Source: an uncultured Algibacter sp.
GTDB taxonomy: Bacteria; Bacteroidota; Bacteroidia; Flavobacteriales; Flavobacteriaceae
NCBI GenBank assembly: GCA_947499935.1
Contig: CANMQH010000001.1
Span: forward strand, 62,001 to 126,000
Direction: 5' to 3'
Length of the DNA stretch: 64,000 bases
The notes below the pieces were generated by a model. It made no database searches and had not been told where the DNA came from. It saw only the letters and a program-made list of their open reading frames with translations. Position numbers and translations under genes: made by a program. Positions 17,933 to 26,695 of this stretch are shown piece after piece; within the stretch, counting starts at the first letter, position 1; every line of letters begins with the position of its first letter.

Positions 17933-18826
17933 TTGAGCAATTCAAAATCTTCATTAACAACACCTTCGGTAATTTCAGATTTTAAAGAAATTACTAAAAT
18001 GCGTTTGGCATTAAGTGTCGTTTTCTCGTCATTAGCTGGGTATTTATTGGGTGTAGATTCTGTAAACTTTAAAACCTTAATTTTATTGGCTTTTGGCGGT
18101 TATTTTATGGTAGGAGCCTCTAATGCCTTTAATCAAATTATTGAAAAGGATTTAGATGTTTTGATGGATAGAACTAAGAATAGACCTATTCCATCAGGGC
18201 GCATGTCTGTAAATACAGCATTTATAATTGCTAGTGTTTTTACGTTGTTGGGTATTATTATTTTATATACCATAAATAAACAAACGGCCATGTTTGGGGC
18301 TATTTCTATATTTTTATATACCTGTGTGTACACGCCTTTAAAAACAAAAACACCTATTGCAGTTTTTGTTGGAGCTATACCAGGAGCTATACCATTTATG
18401 TTAGGTTGGGTTGCTGCTACAGACGATTTTGGCATAGAGCCAGGAACGTTATTTGCCTTACAGTTTTTCTGGCAGTTTCCACATTTTTGGGCGATAGGAT
18501 GGTTTTTATTTGAAGATTATAAAAAAGGAGGATTTTTTATGTTGCCTACAGGAAAACAAGATAAAGGTACGGCTGTACAAACTATTATGTACACCATCTG
18601 GACGTTAATTGTTTCTATAATTCCCGTATTTGGTTTTACAGGCAAGTTGCATTTATCTGTAGTAGCAGCAATATTAGTTTTTGCTCTAGGTTTGGGTATG
18701 TTGCATTATGCGATTAGACTTTTTAAACTTATGACTGAAAAAGCAGCAAAGCAGCTCATGCTAGCTAGTGTGTCTTACATTACGCTAGTACAAATTGTTT
18801 ATGTGATAGATAAATTTATAAGATAA
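17933..18826 (+). CDS. ctaB: Heme O synthase (protoheme IX farnesyltransferase)
   Basis: An integral-membrane UbiA-type prenyltransferase that attaches a farnesyl group to heme B, giving heme O for heme-copper oxidases. The 297 residues contain the family motif NAFNQIIEKDLDVLMDRTKN (64-83), whose Asp residues bind Mg-diphosphate. A second Asp/Gln-containing loop (PTGKQDKGTAVQT) and about nine membrane helices are also present. The TTG start at 17933 is favoured because it lies a normal distance from a strong promoter and gives the usual length; an ATG at codon 23 would cut into the first helix. Two bases separate it from the next gene. Also called cyoE. Confidence 0.93.
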   Translation: MSNSKSSLTTPSVISDFKEITKMRLALSVVFSSLAGYLLGVDSVNFKTLILLAFGGYFMVGASNAFNQIIEKDLDVLMDRTKNRPIPSGRMSVNTAFIIASVFTLLGIIILYTINKQTAMFGAISIFLYTCVYTPLKTKTPIAVFVGAIPGAIPFMLGWVAATDDFGIEPGTLFALQFFWQFPHFWAIGWFLFEDYKKGGFFMLPTGKQDKGTAVQTIMYTIWTLIVSIIPVFGFTGKLHLSVVAAILVFALGLGMLHYAIRLFKLMTEKAAKQLMLASVSYITLVQIVYVIDKFIR

Positions 18827-18828
18827 CC

Positions 18829-19410
18829 ATGGATTTAACGCAAGGTACTATAGAAGAAAAGAATATAAGAGCAAAAAAGATGATGCTTTGGTTTAGTCTT
18901 ATTTCGCTATTTATGGCGTTTGCAGGCCTAACAAGTGCTGTAATTATTAGCAGAAAAAGACCAGATTGGTCTAACGAGCTAGAATTGCCAAGTATTTTTT
19001 TAGTAAGTGTATTTGTTGCCATTATAAGTAGTGTGGCTTTTATTTTGGCAAAAAAAGCATTAAAAAACGGAAACAGATCATTAACCTCAATGTTGCTAAT
19101 GGCTACATTAGCTTTAGGTGTTTTATTTGTGGTGTTTCAATTTATGGGGTTCGATGCCCTTATAAAATCGGGGTATAATTTTACAGGCGAAATTAGTAAC
19201 CCAAAATCATCTTTTATATTTCTTATTGCCTTTTTTCATGTTTTGCATGTATTGGTAGGTCTAATATGTATTTTGGTTGTAATTTATAATCATTTTAAAC
19301 AAAAGTATACCCCAACAAAAATATTAGGTTTTGAGCTAGCAGCAACATTTTGGCACTTTGTAGGTGTTCTTTGGGTGTTCCTATATTTATTGCTTTATTT
19401 TATTGGGTAA
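18829..19410 (+). CDS. Cytochrome c oxidase subunit III-like protein (short form)
   Basis: A 193-residue protein with five hydrophobic helices and the subunit III end pattern FFHVLHVLVGLICIL ... FWHFVGVLWVFLYLLLYF. Subunit III has no metal centre; it stabilises the oxidase core and may guide proton or oxygen access. It follows ctaB by 2 bases and precedes a second, longer subunit III gene, so the operon carries two. In the Bacteroidota such pairs are common next to SCO1 and CtaB. Subunits I and II are not in this window, so which oxidase (caa3- or cbb-like) they serve cannot be decided here. Confidence 0.88.
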   Translation: MDLTQGTIEEKNIRAKKMMLWFSLISLFMAFAGLTSAVIISRKRPDWSNELELPSIFLVSVFVAIISSVAFILAKKALKNGNRSLTSMLLMATLALGVLFVVFQFMGFDALIKSGYNFTGEISNPKSSFIFLIAFFHVLHVLVGLICILVVIYNHFKQKYTPTKILGFELAATFWHFVGVLWVFLYLLLYFIG

Positions 19411-19512
19411 AAAAAAGACATTGTAAAGTAGATTAAACACGCTTTTGCAACAATACCTTATGCCCAATTTAAAAATTACATAAGTGATGTTTCATTAGAT
19501 GAATAAAATGAT

Positions 19513-19520
19513 TATTTTTG
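19513..19520 (+). promoter_or_regulatory. -7 box before second subunit III gene
   Basis: TATTTTTG matches TAnnTTTG and lies 27 bases before the ATG at 19548, in a 137-base gap. No good -33 element was seen. It suggests an internal promoter. Confidence 0.4.
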
Positions 19521-19547
19521 TGCAACTTTTAAACAACAACCATTAAT

Positions 19548-20549
19548 ATGAGTACAGCAGTTGTAGATACTGAAACAGAAGGTAAAACTTGGGACGGTGG
19601 TAACGAGCCTTTAAAGTCAAGTTATGGGAAAATGATGATGTGGTTTTTCATCGTTTCAGATGCTTTAACATTTTCAGGTTTTTTAGCAGCCTATGGATTC
19701 TCAAGATTTAAATTTATTGATGCATGGCCAATAGCCGATGAGGTGTTTACTCACTTTCCGTTTTTTCATGGTGTAGATGCACCCATGTATTATGTTGCAT
19801 TTATGACATTTGTTTTAATTATGTCTTCTGTAACTATGGTGCTTGCTGTAGATGCGGGACATCATTTAAACAAGGGTAAAGTTACTGTTTACATGTTCTT
19901 AACCATTATAGGTGGTGTTATATTTGTAGGTTCTCAAGCTTGGGAATGGAATACATTTATTAAAGGCGAGTATGGTGCTGTGCAAACAAAAGGCGGTAAT
20001 ATATTGCAGTTTGGACAATACGTAGAAAAAGATGGAGAGCAAGTTTTTAAGCGTGTTGCTATTGGTGATATAGCGGTTGCAGGACACCATGATAGAACAC
20101 AGCATGAAAGTAAAAATGGACTTTGGTTTGTAGACGAGGGCACATTACCAACCTATACTGTTGGTGAACTTGTAAAAGGTTTAGAAGCTCATGAAAATGT
20201 TTTAATAAGAACACAAACATTAACTGAGAAAGGTGGAAAAACAGTATTGACTAGAGCTGAGTCTTTAAGACAGTTAAAAGAAAATGGTAAATTAGTAGTA
20301 GAAGGTGCTAATCTTAAAGTAAACGAATATGGCTCGCCGTTATTCGCAGATTTCTTTTTCTTTATCACAGGATTTCACGGATTTCACGTATTTTCGGGTG
20401 TAGTACTAAATATCATTATTTTCTTTAATGTTGTTTTAGGAACTTACGAAAAAAGAAAAAGTTATGAAATGGTTGAAAAAGTTGGATTATACTGGCACTT
20501 TGTAGATTTAGTATGGGTATTTGTATTCACGTTTTTCTACCTCGTTTAA
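19548..20549 (+). CDS. Cytochrome c oxidase subunit III with large hydrophilic insertion
   Basis: 333 residues. The first half has the subunit III helices (KMMMWFFIVSDALTFSGFLAAYG, about 28-50, then SQAWEWNTFI, about 129-138). The last part has the diagnostic FITGFHGFHVFSGV (about 272-285) and WHFVDLVWVFVFTFFYL. Between these lie about 130 residues, where about 30 are usual. This extra hydrophilic segment (VEKDGEQVFKRVAIGDI, HHDRTQHES, and so on) is probably a soluble domain on one membrane face. It should be a partner of the short subunit III and of the subunit IV encoded next. No frameshift is needed, and composition is like the neighbours. Confidence 0.88.
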   Translation: MSTAVVDTETEGKTWDGGNEPLKSSYGKMMMWFFIVSDALTFSGFLAAYGFSRFKFIDAWPIADEVFTHFPFFHGVDAPMYYVAFMTFVLIMSSVTMVLAVDAGHHLNKGKVTVYMFLTIIGGVIFVGSQAWEWNTFIKGEYGAVQTKGGNILQFGQYVEKDGEQVFKRVAIGDIAVAGHHDRTQHESKNGLWFVDEGTLPTYTVGELVKGLEAHENVLIRTQTLTEKGGKTVLTRAESLRQLKENGKLVVEGANLKVNEYGSPLFADFFFFITGFHGFHVFSGVVLNIIIFFNVVLGTYEKRKSYEMVEKVGLYWHFVDLVWVFVFTFFYLV

Positions 20550-20615
20550 TAAAATTGAATTAAAATATTTTTATTTCTTTTCCTTAAATGGAAAGAACCA
20601 AAAAAAGCATAAAAA

Positions 20616-20996
20616 ATGGCACACGAACATAAATTAGCAATCTTTAGAGGTTTAGTTAAATTTAAATCGAATACACAAAAAATATGGGGGGTTTTAATCT
20701 TCCTCAGTATCATAACAATCGTTGAAGTAGCCCTAGGTATAGCTAAGCCAGAAAGTTTAATGTCTAAGTTTTTAGGAATGAAAATACTTAACTGGATATT
20801 TATTATCTTAACCATAGTAAAAGCGTATTACATTACTTGGGATTTTATGCACATGCGCGATGAAGTAAAAGCTTTAAGACGTATGGTTGTATGGACAGCT
20901 ATTTTCTTGATTATATACTTAGTGTTTATATTGTTACAAGAAGGTGGTTATGTTTTTAGAGTATATGATGATGGCTTTATAAAAAGAGATTTTTAA
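20616..20996 (+). CDS. Cytochrome c oxidase subunit IV family protein
   Basis: 126 residues with three membrane helices (about 23-40, 55-75, 90-108). The prokaryotic subunit IV pattern is present: a basic N-terminus, TIVEVALG, KAYYITWDFMHMRDE and a final helix. This small accessory subunit accompanies heme-copper oxidases. It lies 66 bases after the long subunit III gene and ends just before a terminator, so it closes this transcription unit. Confidence 0.85.
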   Translation: MAHEHKLAIFRGLVKFKSNTQKIWGVLIFLSIITIVEVALGIAKPESLMSKFLGMKILNWIFIILTIVKAYYITWDFMHMRDEVKALRRMVVWTAIFLIIYLVFILLQEGGYVFRVYDDGFIKRDF

Positions 20997-21023
20997 CTGT
21001 TTTATTTAGTTAAATAGAGATAT

Positions 21024-21053
21024 AAAGACGGTTTTTAGACCGTCTTTTTTTAT
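21024..21053 (+). terminator. Rho-independent terminator after subunit IV gene
   Basis: AAAGACGGT (21024-21032) pairs with ACCGTCTTT (21039-21047), followed by a T-run. Confidence 0.8.
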
Positions 21054-21058
21054 TTTTG
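21051..21058 (+). promoter_or_regulatory. -7 box immediately downstream of the terminator
   Basis: TATTTTTG overlaps the end of the terminator T-run and lies 35 bases before the next ATG. It probably restarts transcription for the SCO1/DUF420 group. Confidence 0.4.
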
Positions 21059-21093
21059 CACATGAGTTATTTAAATTAAAATACGTTTAATTA

Positions 21094-21810
21094 ATGGATT
21101 ATAAGAAGGTTGGTCGATATGTTGTGTTAGGGATTTTATTCTTTCTTCCTGTTACATTTTTACTGTTTTTGTATCCAGCAACACATAATTATGAGCCTCT
21201 AGATGCTGTAAAACAATCTGTTTTAGATATTGATGCTTTTACTAATACTGAAGGTAAGAAGCTTGCTTTAAAAGATCACATTACTGTACTTGGCTTTTTA
21301 GGTGATAATCCTTCTACAAGCAATACCGTATCTTTAAACCTTAAAGAACTCGTTTACGATAAGTTTAAAGGATTTAAGAAATTTCAGATTGTTATTTTGG
21401 CACCAAAAGGCACAGAGGCTACCGTGCAAAAACTTAAAGCAGAAATAGCGTCTTACCAAGATTTAAGGTTTTGGCATTTTGTATTTGGAGAGCCTAGTGA
21501 TATTCAGCGTATTTTTTTTAGTTTGAAAAGTCAAGCCAACCTACCGGAAAACTTATCCTCCAATAGTGTTTTTATTATAGATAAAGATTTAAACCAAAGA
21601 GGAAGAATTGATGATAGAACAGATAAAGAGCTCGAGAAAAAGAAACCCATATATGGCTTATACTCATATAACTGTATAGAGGTGTCTGAGATAAAGAATA
21701 AAATGAGTGACGATTTACGTATTTTGTTTACAGAGTACAGGCAAAAACGAAAAGGTGAATTTAATTCGGATACCAGACGAGCAGATGATTTGAAAGCTGA
21801 TACAAATTAG
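21094..21810 (+). CDS. Membrane-anchored thioredoxin-fold protein without cysteine motif (oxidase assembly context)
   Basis: 238 residues: one N-terminal membrane helix (about 8-28), then a soluble periplasmic part. The pattern DHITVLGFLGD ... FKKFQIVILAPKGTE ... LRFWHFVFGEP ... SVFIIDKDLNQRGRIDDR follows the SCO/thioredoxin beta-alpha order. However, the CxxxC copper site is absent; the only cysteine (YNCIEV) lies late in the chain. It is placed directly before SCO1. It may be a non-metal-binding partner or a degenerate SCO paralogue that helps SCO1 or the oxidase. That is inference; I do not recognise a characterised homologue. Confidence 0.6.
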   Translation: MDYKKVGRYVVLGILFFLPVTFLLFLYPATHNYEPLDAVKQSVLDIDAFTNTEGKKLALKDHITVLGFLGDNPSTSNTVSLNLKELVYDKFKGFKKFQIVILAPKGTEATVQKLKAEIASYQDLRFWHFVFGEPSDIQRIFFSLKSQANLPENLSSNSVFIIDKDLNQRGRIDDRTDKELEKKKPIYGLYSYNCIEVSEIKNKMSDDLRILFTEYRQKRKGEFNSDTRRADDLKADTN

Positions 21811-21862
21811 CTTATGCTTGTTATAGCAATTAGAGATTCTGAATGATTATAAAAATTAGGAC

Positions 21863-22609
21863 ATGAGTAAAAAAGCAAATTATTCGTATATAGGTATAGC
21901 CTTTATTATATTGGTTTTCGGAATTATTTTTGTTCCAAAAATTATGGATAGAATTTCCAATAATGATGTTACTCGAAACGAAAGCAGAAGTGATTTAGTA
22001 GATGATAATAAATCTAAAACATCAGATTTAGCATTTATTGAAATTAATGGAACCCCTAAAAAAGTGCCTGATTTTTCATTTACTAATCAAGATGGTAAAA
22101 CCATTAGTAATAAAGATTACGAAGGCAAGGTTTATGTTATAGAATTCTTTTTTACAACATGCCCAACCATTTGCCCTAGAATGAATAGAAATCTTATTCA
22201 AATTCAGAATACATTTAAGGATTTTGAGGATTTTGGTGTAGCATCGTTTACTATAAATCCAGATTACGATACATCCGAAGTTTTAAAACGTTATGCCAAT
22301 CAATACGGTGTAACTAACCCCAATTGGCATTTAATGACGGGAAATAAAGAGGCTATCTATAAATTATCAAACGAAGGTTTTAATCTTTACACAGCCGAGG
22401 AAGCAGACGTAGCTGGTGGTTTTGAGCATTCGGGAAACTTTGCTTTAATAGATAAAAATGGATTTATTCGTTCTAGAAAAGACAACTTTGGAAACCCAAT
22501 AATTTACTACAAGGGTATAGTATCTGAAGAAGAAAAGGTAGATGAAGATGGTGCTGAGGAAGAAATTACTGCGCTTAAAGCCGATATCAAAAAATTATTG
22601 AATGAATAA
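21863..22609 (+). CDS. SCO1/SenC/PrrC copper chaperone for cytochrome oxidase
   Basis: 248 residues with an N-terminal membrane anchor (about 7-25) and a periplasmic thioredoxin-fold domain (about 66-245). The copper site is complete: Cys100 and Cys104 in TTCPTICPRM, and His190 in GFEHSGNF. SCO proteins deliver copper to, or reduce, the CuA site of subunit II. The end overlaps the next gene (DUF420) by 8 bases, so the pair is translationally coupled. Confidence 0.93.
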   Translation: MSKKANYSYIGIAFIILVFGIIFVPKIMDRISNNDVTRNESRSDLVDDNKSKTSDLAFIEINGTPKKVPDFSFTNQDGKTISNKDYEGKVYVIEFFFTTCPTICPRMNRNLIQIQNTFKDFEDFGVASFTINPDYDTSEVLKRYANQYGVTNPNWHLMTGNKEAIYKLSNEGFNLYTAEEADVAGGFEHSGNFALIDKNGFIRSRKDNFGNPIIYYKGIVSEEEKVDEDGAEEEITALKADIKKLLNE

Positions 22610-23138
22610 TTCACAAGAGATATTAAACGAAAAAAAGTATAACAAGTTAATTGTTGTATTATCCATTTTAATCCCAGTCGTGGTTGCTGTTTTATTTGGG
22701 GTTAAAATACCTAATGTAGAACCTTTATCTTTTTTGCCACCTATTTATGCTACAATAAATGGTATTACGGCTTTGGTGTTAGTCTTAGCGGTTGTTCAAA
22801 TAAAAAAAGGCAATAGAAAAGCACACGAAAAGTTAATGAAAACGGCTATTTTTCTATCTGTTGCGTTTTTAGCCATGTATGTTGCCTACCACATGACTAG
22901 TAATTCTACTAAATTTGGAGGAGTAGGTGCTATTAAATATGTGTATTATTTTATATTATTAACGCATATTCTATTATCTATAATAATCATTCCGTTTGTG
23001 CTAATAACGTATGTAAGGGCGATTACCAATAATATAGAGAAACATAAAAAAATAGCAAAAATCACATTTCCGTTATGGTTATATGTTGCTATTACTGGAG
23101 TTATTGTTTATGTCATGATTTCTCCGTACTATGTTTAA
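22602..23138 (+). CDS. DUF420 membrane protein (CtaM-like oxidase assembly factor)
   Basis: 178 residues with five predicted membrane helices and conserved-looking histidines at helix ends (KAHEKLMKTA, VAYHMTSN, LLTHILLS, EKHKKIAK). DUF420 includes CtaM, which in Firmicutes is needed for activity of heme-A-type oxidases. Its position directly after SCO1 supports the same pathway. It overlaps SCO1 upstream; the next gene begins within or close after its end. Confidence 0.82.
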   Translation: MNNSQEILNEKKYNKLIVVLSILIPVVVAVLFGVKIPNVEPLSFLPPIYATINGITALVLVLAVVQIKKGNRKAHEKLMKTAIFLSVAFLAMYVAYHMTSNSTKFGGVGAIKYVYYFILLTHILLSIIIIPFVLITYVRAITNNIEKHKKIAKITFPLWLYVAITGVIVYVMISPYYV

Positions 23139-23166
23139 TACTTTATGGAATATGATTATCTGTAAT

Positions 23167-23379
23167 ATGAAAAATAAAATAGTCTTTTTTCTTTTTTTTC
23201 TTTCCTTTTTTTTAGAAACGAATGCTCAGTGTGCTATGTGCAGGGCGGTTTTAGAAAGTGAAGAAAACCAGACTGTCGCAGAAGGTATAAATGACGGCAT
23301 AGTGTACTTAATGGCCATACCTTATGTGCTTGTAGCAGGCGTAGGGTACTACATTTACAGGAAATATAAAAAAGTTTAA
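23167..23379 (+). CDS. Small membrane protein with periplasmic CxxC motif
   Basis: From the ATG at 23167 this encodes 70 residues: a hydrophobic signal sequence (about 4-20), then QCAMCRAVLE with Cys22 and Cys25, then a second hydrophobic helix (about 47-65) and a basic tail. The ATG at 23131, overlapping the previous gene, would add 12 residues before the signal and is less likely. A tiny exported CxxC protein at the end of an oxidase assembly operon could bind copper or heme or act in thiol exchange. This is inference from context. I do not know a characterised homologue. Confidence 0.65.
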   Translation: MKNKIVFFLFFLSFFLETNAQCAMCRAVLESEENQTVAEGINDGIVYLMAIPYVLVAGVGYYIYRKYKKV

Positions 23380-23446
23380 TTTTTTTGTAACATTTCCTAG
23401 TATACGAAGTCTTATTGTTAAGCTTTTTTAATTAATACTAGGTTAC

Positions 23447-24148
23447 ATGTTAAAAATTAACCAATTACATAAGTCCTATCCTATAGGCGATACGAGTTTA
23501 CACGTTTTAAAAGGTATTAATATATCGGTTAACGAAGGCGAAATGGTAGCTATTATGGGGTCTTCGGGTTCAGGTAAATCTACGCTTCTAAACATAATAG
23601 GCATGCTTGACGAGGCCGATGCAGGCGAATATATTTTAGACGGCTTACCTATTAATAATCTTACCGAAAAAAAAGCAGCTGTTTACAGAAACAAATTTTT
23701 AGGATTTATATTTCAGTCTTTTAACCTTATAAATTATAAAAATGCGCTCGAAAACGTAGCATTGCCTTTATATTATCAAGGTATGAAACGTAAAGAGCGT
23801 CAAGAGTTAGCGTTATTTCATTTAGAGAAAGTAGGTTTAAAAGATTGGGCAAAACACTTGCCAAAAGAACTTTCTGGTGGACAAAAGCAGCGTGTAGCTA
23901 TTGCAAGAGCTTTGGCAGCAAACCCTAAACTTTTATTAGCCGATGAACCAACAGGTGCGTTAGATACTAAAACATCGCACGATATTATGGCCTTTATCCA
24001 GCAATTAAATGATGAAGGAAAAACTATTTTAATGGTAACGCATGAAGAAGATATTGCAAATATGTGCAAGCGTATTGTTCGTCTTCGAGATGGTGTTATT
24101 ATGGAAGATAAAAAAATAAACCAAGTAAGAGCAGAGCAGTATGTTTGA
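23447..24148 (+). CDS. ABC transporter ATP-binding protein (MacB/LolD type)
   Basis: 233 residues with Walker A GSSGSGKS (38-45), Q-loop FQSFNL, signature LSGGQ (142-146), Walker B LLLADE (162-167) and the switch histidine in VTHEED. This is the MacB/LolD/FtsE class that drives FtsX-like permeases by mechanotransmission. It overlaps the first permease gene by 8 bases. With two permeases, an adaptor and a TolC-like channel, it forms a five-gene tripartite exporter (23447-29189). Its cargo is unknown: peptides, glycolipids or siderophores are all possible. Confidence 0.9.
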   Translation: MLKINQLHKSYPIGDTSLHVLKGINISVNEGEMVAIMGSSGSGKSTLLNIIGMLDEADAGEYILDGLPINNLTEKKAAVYRNKFLGFIFQSFNLINYKNALENVALPLYYQGMKRKERQELALFHLEKVGLKDWAKHLPKELSGGQKQRVAIARALAANPKLLLADEPTGALDTKTSHDIMAFIQQLNDEGKTILMVTHEEDIANMCKRIVRLRDGVIMEDKKINQVRAEQYV

Positions 24149-25370
24149 TATAGACCTGTGGCGCGAAATTTTCCAAAGTATTAACAAAAACAGGACTAGA
24201 AGCCTTTTGTCTGGCTTTACAGTTGCCTTTGCTATTTTGTTGTTTACTATTCTTTTTGGTATTTCTAACGGGTTACAAAATACATTTAAGAAAATTTTTG
24301 TCGACGATGCTTCAAATTCTATAGTCGTTAGTTCAGGTAGAACTACAAAAGCTAATAAGGGATTGCAGGCAGGCAGGCTTATTCAGTTTAAAAACGAGGA
24401 TTTTAATTTTATAAAAGAAGAATACGGTAATAAGGTAGAGTATATTACCTCAAGGGTTTTTAAAAATGTTAGAGCGATATATAAGGGAGAACAAAGTACT
24501 TATCCTTTAAGAGCGGTTCACCCTGATCATCAATTTATCGAAAAAACCAAGATTAAAGAAGGACGTTATATCAATCAAAATGATTTAGAAAAACAAACTA
24601 AAGTTGTTGTTATTGGTAAATTAGTAGAAGAAGATTTATTTGTAAAAACTACGGCATTAGGTAAGTATGTTAATTTGGACGGGATAGCTTATAAAGTTAT
24701 TGGCGTTTTTACCGATGCTGGTGGTGATAATGAAGAACGCCAAATCTATATGCCCATTACTACGGCGCAACACCTTTATGGAAATAATGATTATGTAGAT
24801 CAAATACGCTTAACTTATAATCCAGAAATGAATTATAATCAAGCCTTATCATTTAGTACACTACTCTCTAAAACAATGAAAGACCGCTTTAGTGTCGCTA
24901 AAAGCGATCAGCGTGCCATTAGAGTAAGAAATATGGCAGAAGGGACTAAAGCTATAAGTATGATGACAGGCGTGCTTACCTTTATTGTATTTTTTATTGG
25001 TTCGGGTACGCTCATTGCAGGTATTACAGGTATTAGTAATATTATGGTGTTTATCGTTAAAGAGCGTACTAAAGAAATAGGTGTTAGAAAAGCTCTGGGG
25101 GCTTCGCCAAAATCTATAGTATCTATTATTTTATTAGAATCTATATTGGTTACTGCAATAGCGGGTTATGTTGGGCTATTAATTGGTGTTGGCGTTTTAA
25201 AATGGATAGGGCCTCACTTAAAGGAATATTTTATTACAAACCCCAGTGTTAGTGTAACACTCGTGTTTGGAGCCACTATTGTATTAATATTGTCGGGAGC
25301 ACTTGCTGGGTATTTACCAGCTAAAAAAGCTTCAAAAATTAAACCCATTGTAGCACTTAGAAACGATTAA
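24141..25370 (+). CDS. MacB/FtsX-type ABC transporter permease, first copy
   Basis: 409 residues in the MacB-permease layout. One N-terminal helix comes first (about 22-43), then a large periplasmic domain (about 50-270), then three C-terminal helices containing the coupling motif KERTKEIGVRKALGASP. The protein ends SKIKPIVALRND. Unlike Escherichia coli MacB, it lacks a fused ATPase. Only 1 base separates it from a second permease gene of the same design, suggesting a heterodimeric membrane unit. Confidence 0.9.
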   Translation: MFDIDLWREIFQSINKNRTRSLLSGFTVAFAILLFTILFGISNGLQNTFKKIFVDDASNSIVVSSGRTTKANKGLQAGRLIQFKNEDFNFIKEEYGNKVEYITSRVFKNVRAIYKGEQSTYPLRAVHPDHQFIEKTKIKEGRYINQNDLEKQTKVVVIGKLVEEDLFVKTTALGKYVNLDGIAYKVIGVFTDAGGDNEERQIYMPITTAQHLYGNNDYVDQIRLTYNPEMNYNQALSFSTLLSKTMKDRFSVAKSDQRAIRVRNMAEGTKAISMMTGVLTFIVFFIGSGTLIAGITGISNIMVFIVKERTKEIGVRKALGASPKSIVSIILLESILVTAIAGYVGLLIGVGVLKWIGPHLKEYFITNPSVSVTLVFGATIVLILSGALAGYLPAKKASKIKPIVALRND

Positions 25371-25371
25371 T

Positions 25372-26616
25372 ATGATAAAGTTTTTATTTGATATAGACAC
25401 ATGGCAAGAACTTTACGATAGTATCAGTAAAAATAAACTGAGAACTATAGTCACTATTTTTGGTGTAGGCTTCGGAATCTTTTTATTGATTGTATTATTG
25501 GGTTCTGCACGAGGCATGGAGAATTCATTTAATAAACTATTTGGAAGTTTTGCAACGAATAGTGTTTTTGTATGGGGGCAAAACACAAGCAAACCGTTTA
25601 AAGGTTTTCAAGAGGGCAGGCGTGTGCAATTATCTTTAACAGATGCTAAAAAGGTAGAAGAAAATATTGAAGGTGTCGAGTTTGTTGTACCAAGAAATCA
25701 AAATAGAGCAGACGTTGTTAGAAATTTTCTTTCAGGTAGTTTTACTGTAAATGGCGATTACCCTTTATTAGATCGGGTTCAAAAGAAAAAACTTGTGCAT
25801 GGTAGGTTTATTAATCAAAATGATATAGATCATAATAAAAAAGTGATTGTTATTTCAGAAGACGTATACAAACAACTTTTTGAAAAGGATAAAAACCCTA
25901 TTGGAGAATTTGTTCAAATAAACACCATCAATTTTATGATTATTGGCATGTTCGAAAATGGTAATGTTAAAGTTGGACCAACATCAGATATGCATATTCC
26001 ATTTACTACGTTTCAGCAGATATACAACGAGGGTGATAAAATAGGATGGATGATGATTACGGGAAAACCAGAATATGATATCAAGCAGATTGAGGAAGAT
26101 GCTAAACTATTACTCAAAAACTTAAATAAGATTCATCCTAAAGATAAGCGTGCGTTTGGTAGCTTTAATTTAGGTAATGAATATGCTAAAATCACAGGAT
26201 TTTTAACTGGTATGCAGTTTTTAACATGGTTTGTCGGTATTGCTACGTTAATAGCGGGCGTGTTTTCAATTGGTAATATTTTATTAATTACTGTAAAAGA
26301 GCGCACTAAAGAAATTGGAGTTCGTCGCGCATTGGGTGCAACACCACTAGAAATTAAAAGTCAAATTATTATAGAAGCAGTGTCTTTAAGTTTAATTGCC
26401 AGTATTATAGGCGTTATTTTTGGAGGGTTTACACTTATTATAATTAATCATTTTTGGGGTCAAGGTGATGATGCTACTCTAATAAACCCATCAGTATCCA
26501 TAGGTGTTGTATTAACAGCGTTACTTATATTAATAATTTTGGGCACTTTAATAGGATTAATACCTGCGTTTAAAGCCACTAGTATAAAACCTATAGAGGC
26601 ATTAAGAGAAGAATAA
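25372..26616 (+). CDS. MacB/FtsX-type ABC transporter permease, second copy
   Basis: 414 residues with the same arrangement as the preceding permease: an N-terminal helix at about 24-45, a periplasmic domain, KERTKEIGVRRALGATP, and a terminal TSIKPIEALREE. The two share the coupling-helix motif almost exactly but diverge in the periplasmic part, as expected for the two halves of a heterodimer. The adaptor gene follows after 79 bases. Confidence 0.9.
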   Translation: MIKFLFDIDTWQELYDSISKNKLRTIVTIFGVGFGIFLLIVLLGSARGMENSFNKLFGSFATNSVFVWGQNTSKPFKGFQEGRRVQLSLTDAKKVEENIEGVEFVVPRNQNRADVVRNFLSGSFTVNGDYPLLDRVQKKKLVHGRFINQNDIDHNKKVIVISEDVYKQLFEKDKNPIGEFVQINTINFMIIGMFENGNVKVGPTSDMHIPFTTFQQIYNEGDKIGWMMITGKPEYDIKQIEEDAKLLLKNLNKIHPKDKRAFGSFNLGNEYAKITGFLTGMQFLTWFVGIATLIAGVFSIGNILLITVKERTKEIGVRRALGATPLEIKSQIIIEAVSLSLIASIIGVIFGGFTLIIINHFWGQGDDATLINPSVSIGVVLTALLILIILGTLIGLIPAFKATSIKPIEALREE

Positions 26617-26695
26617 AGTATCTGTATATAGTTTTTATAAGCCGATAGAATTATGTACATAGTATTAAAATATTATAAATATTAACAATAACCAA

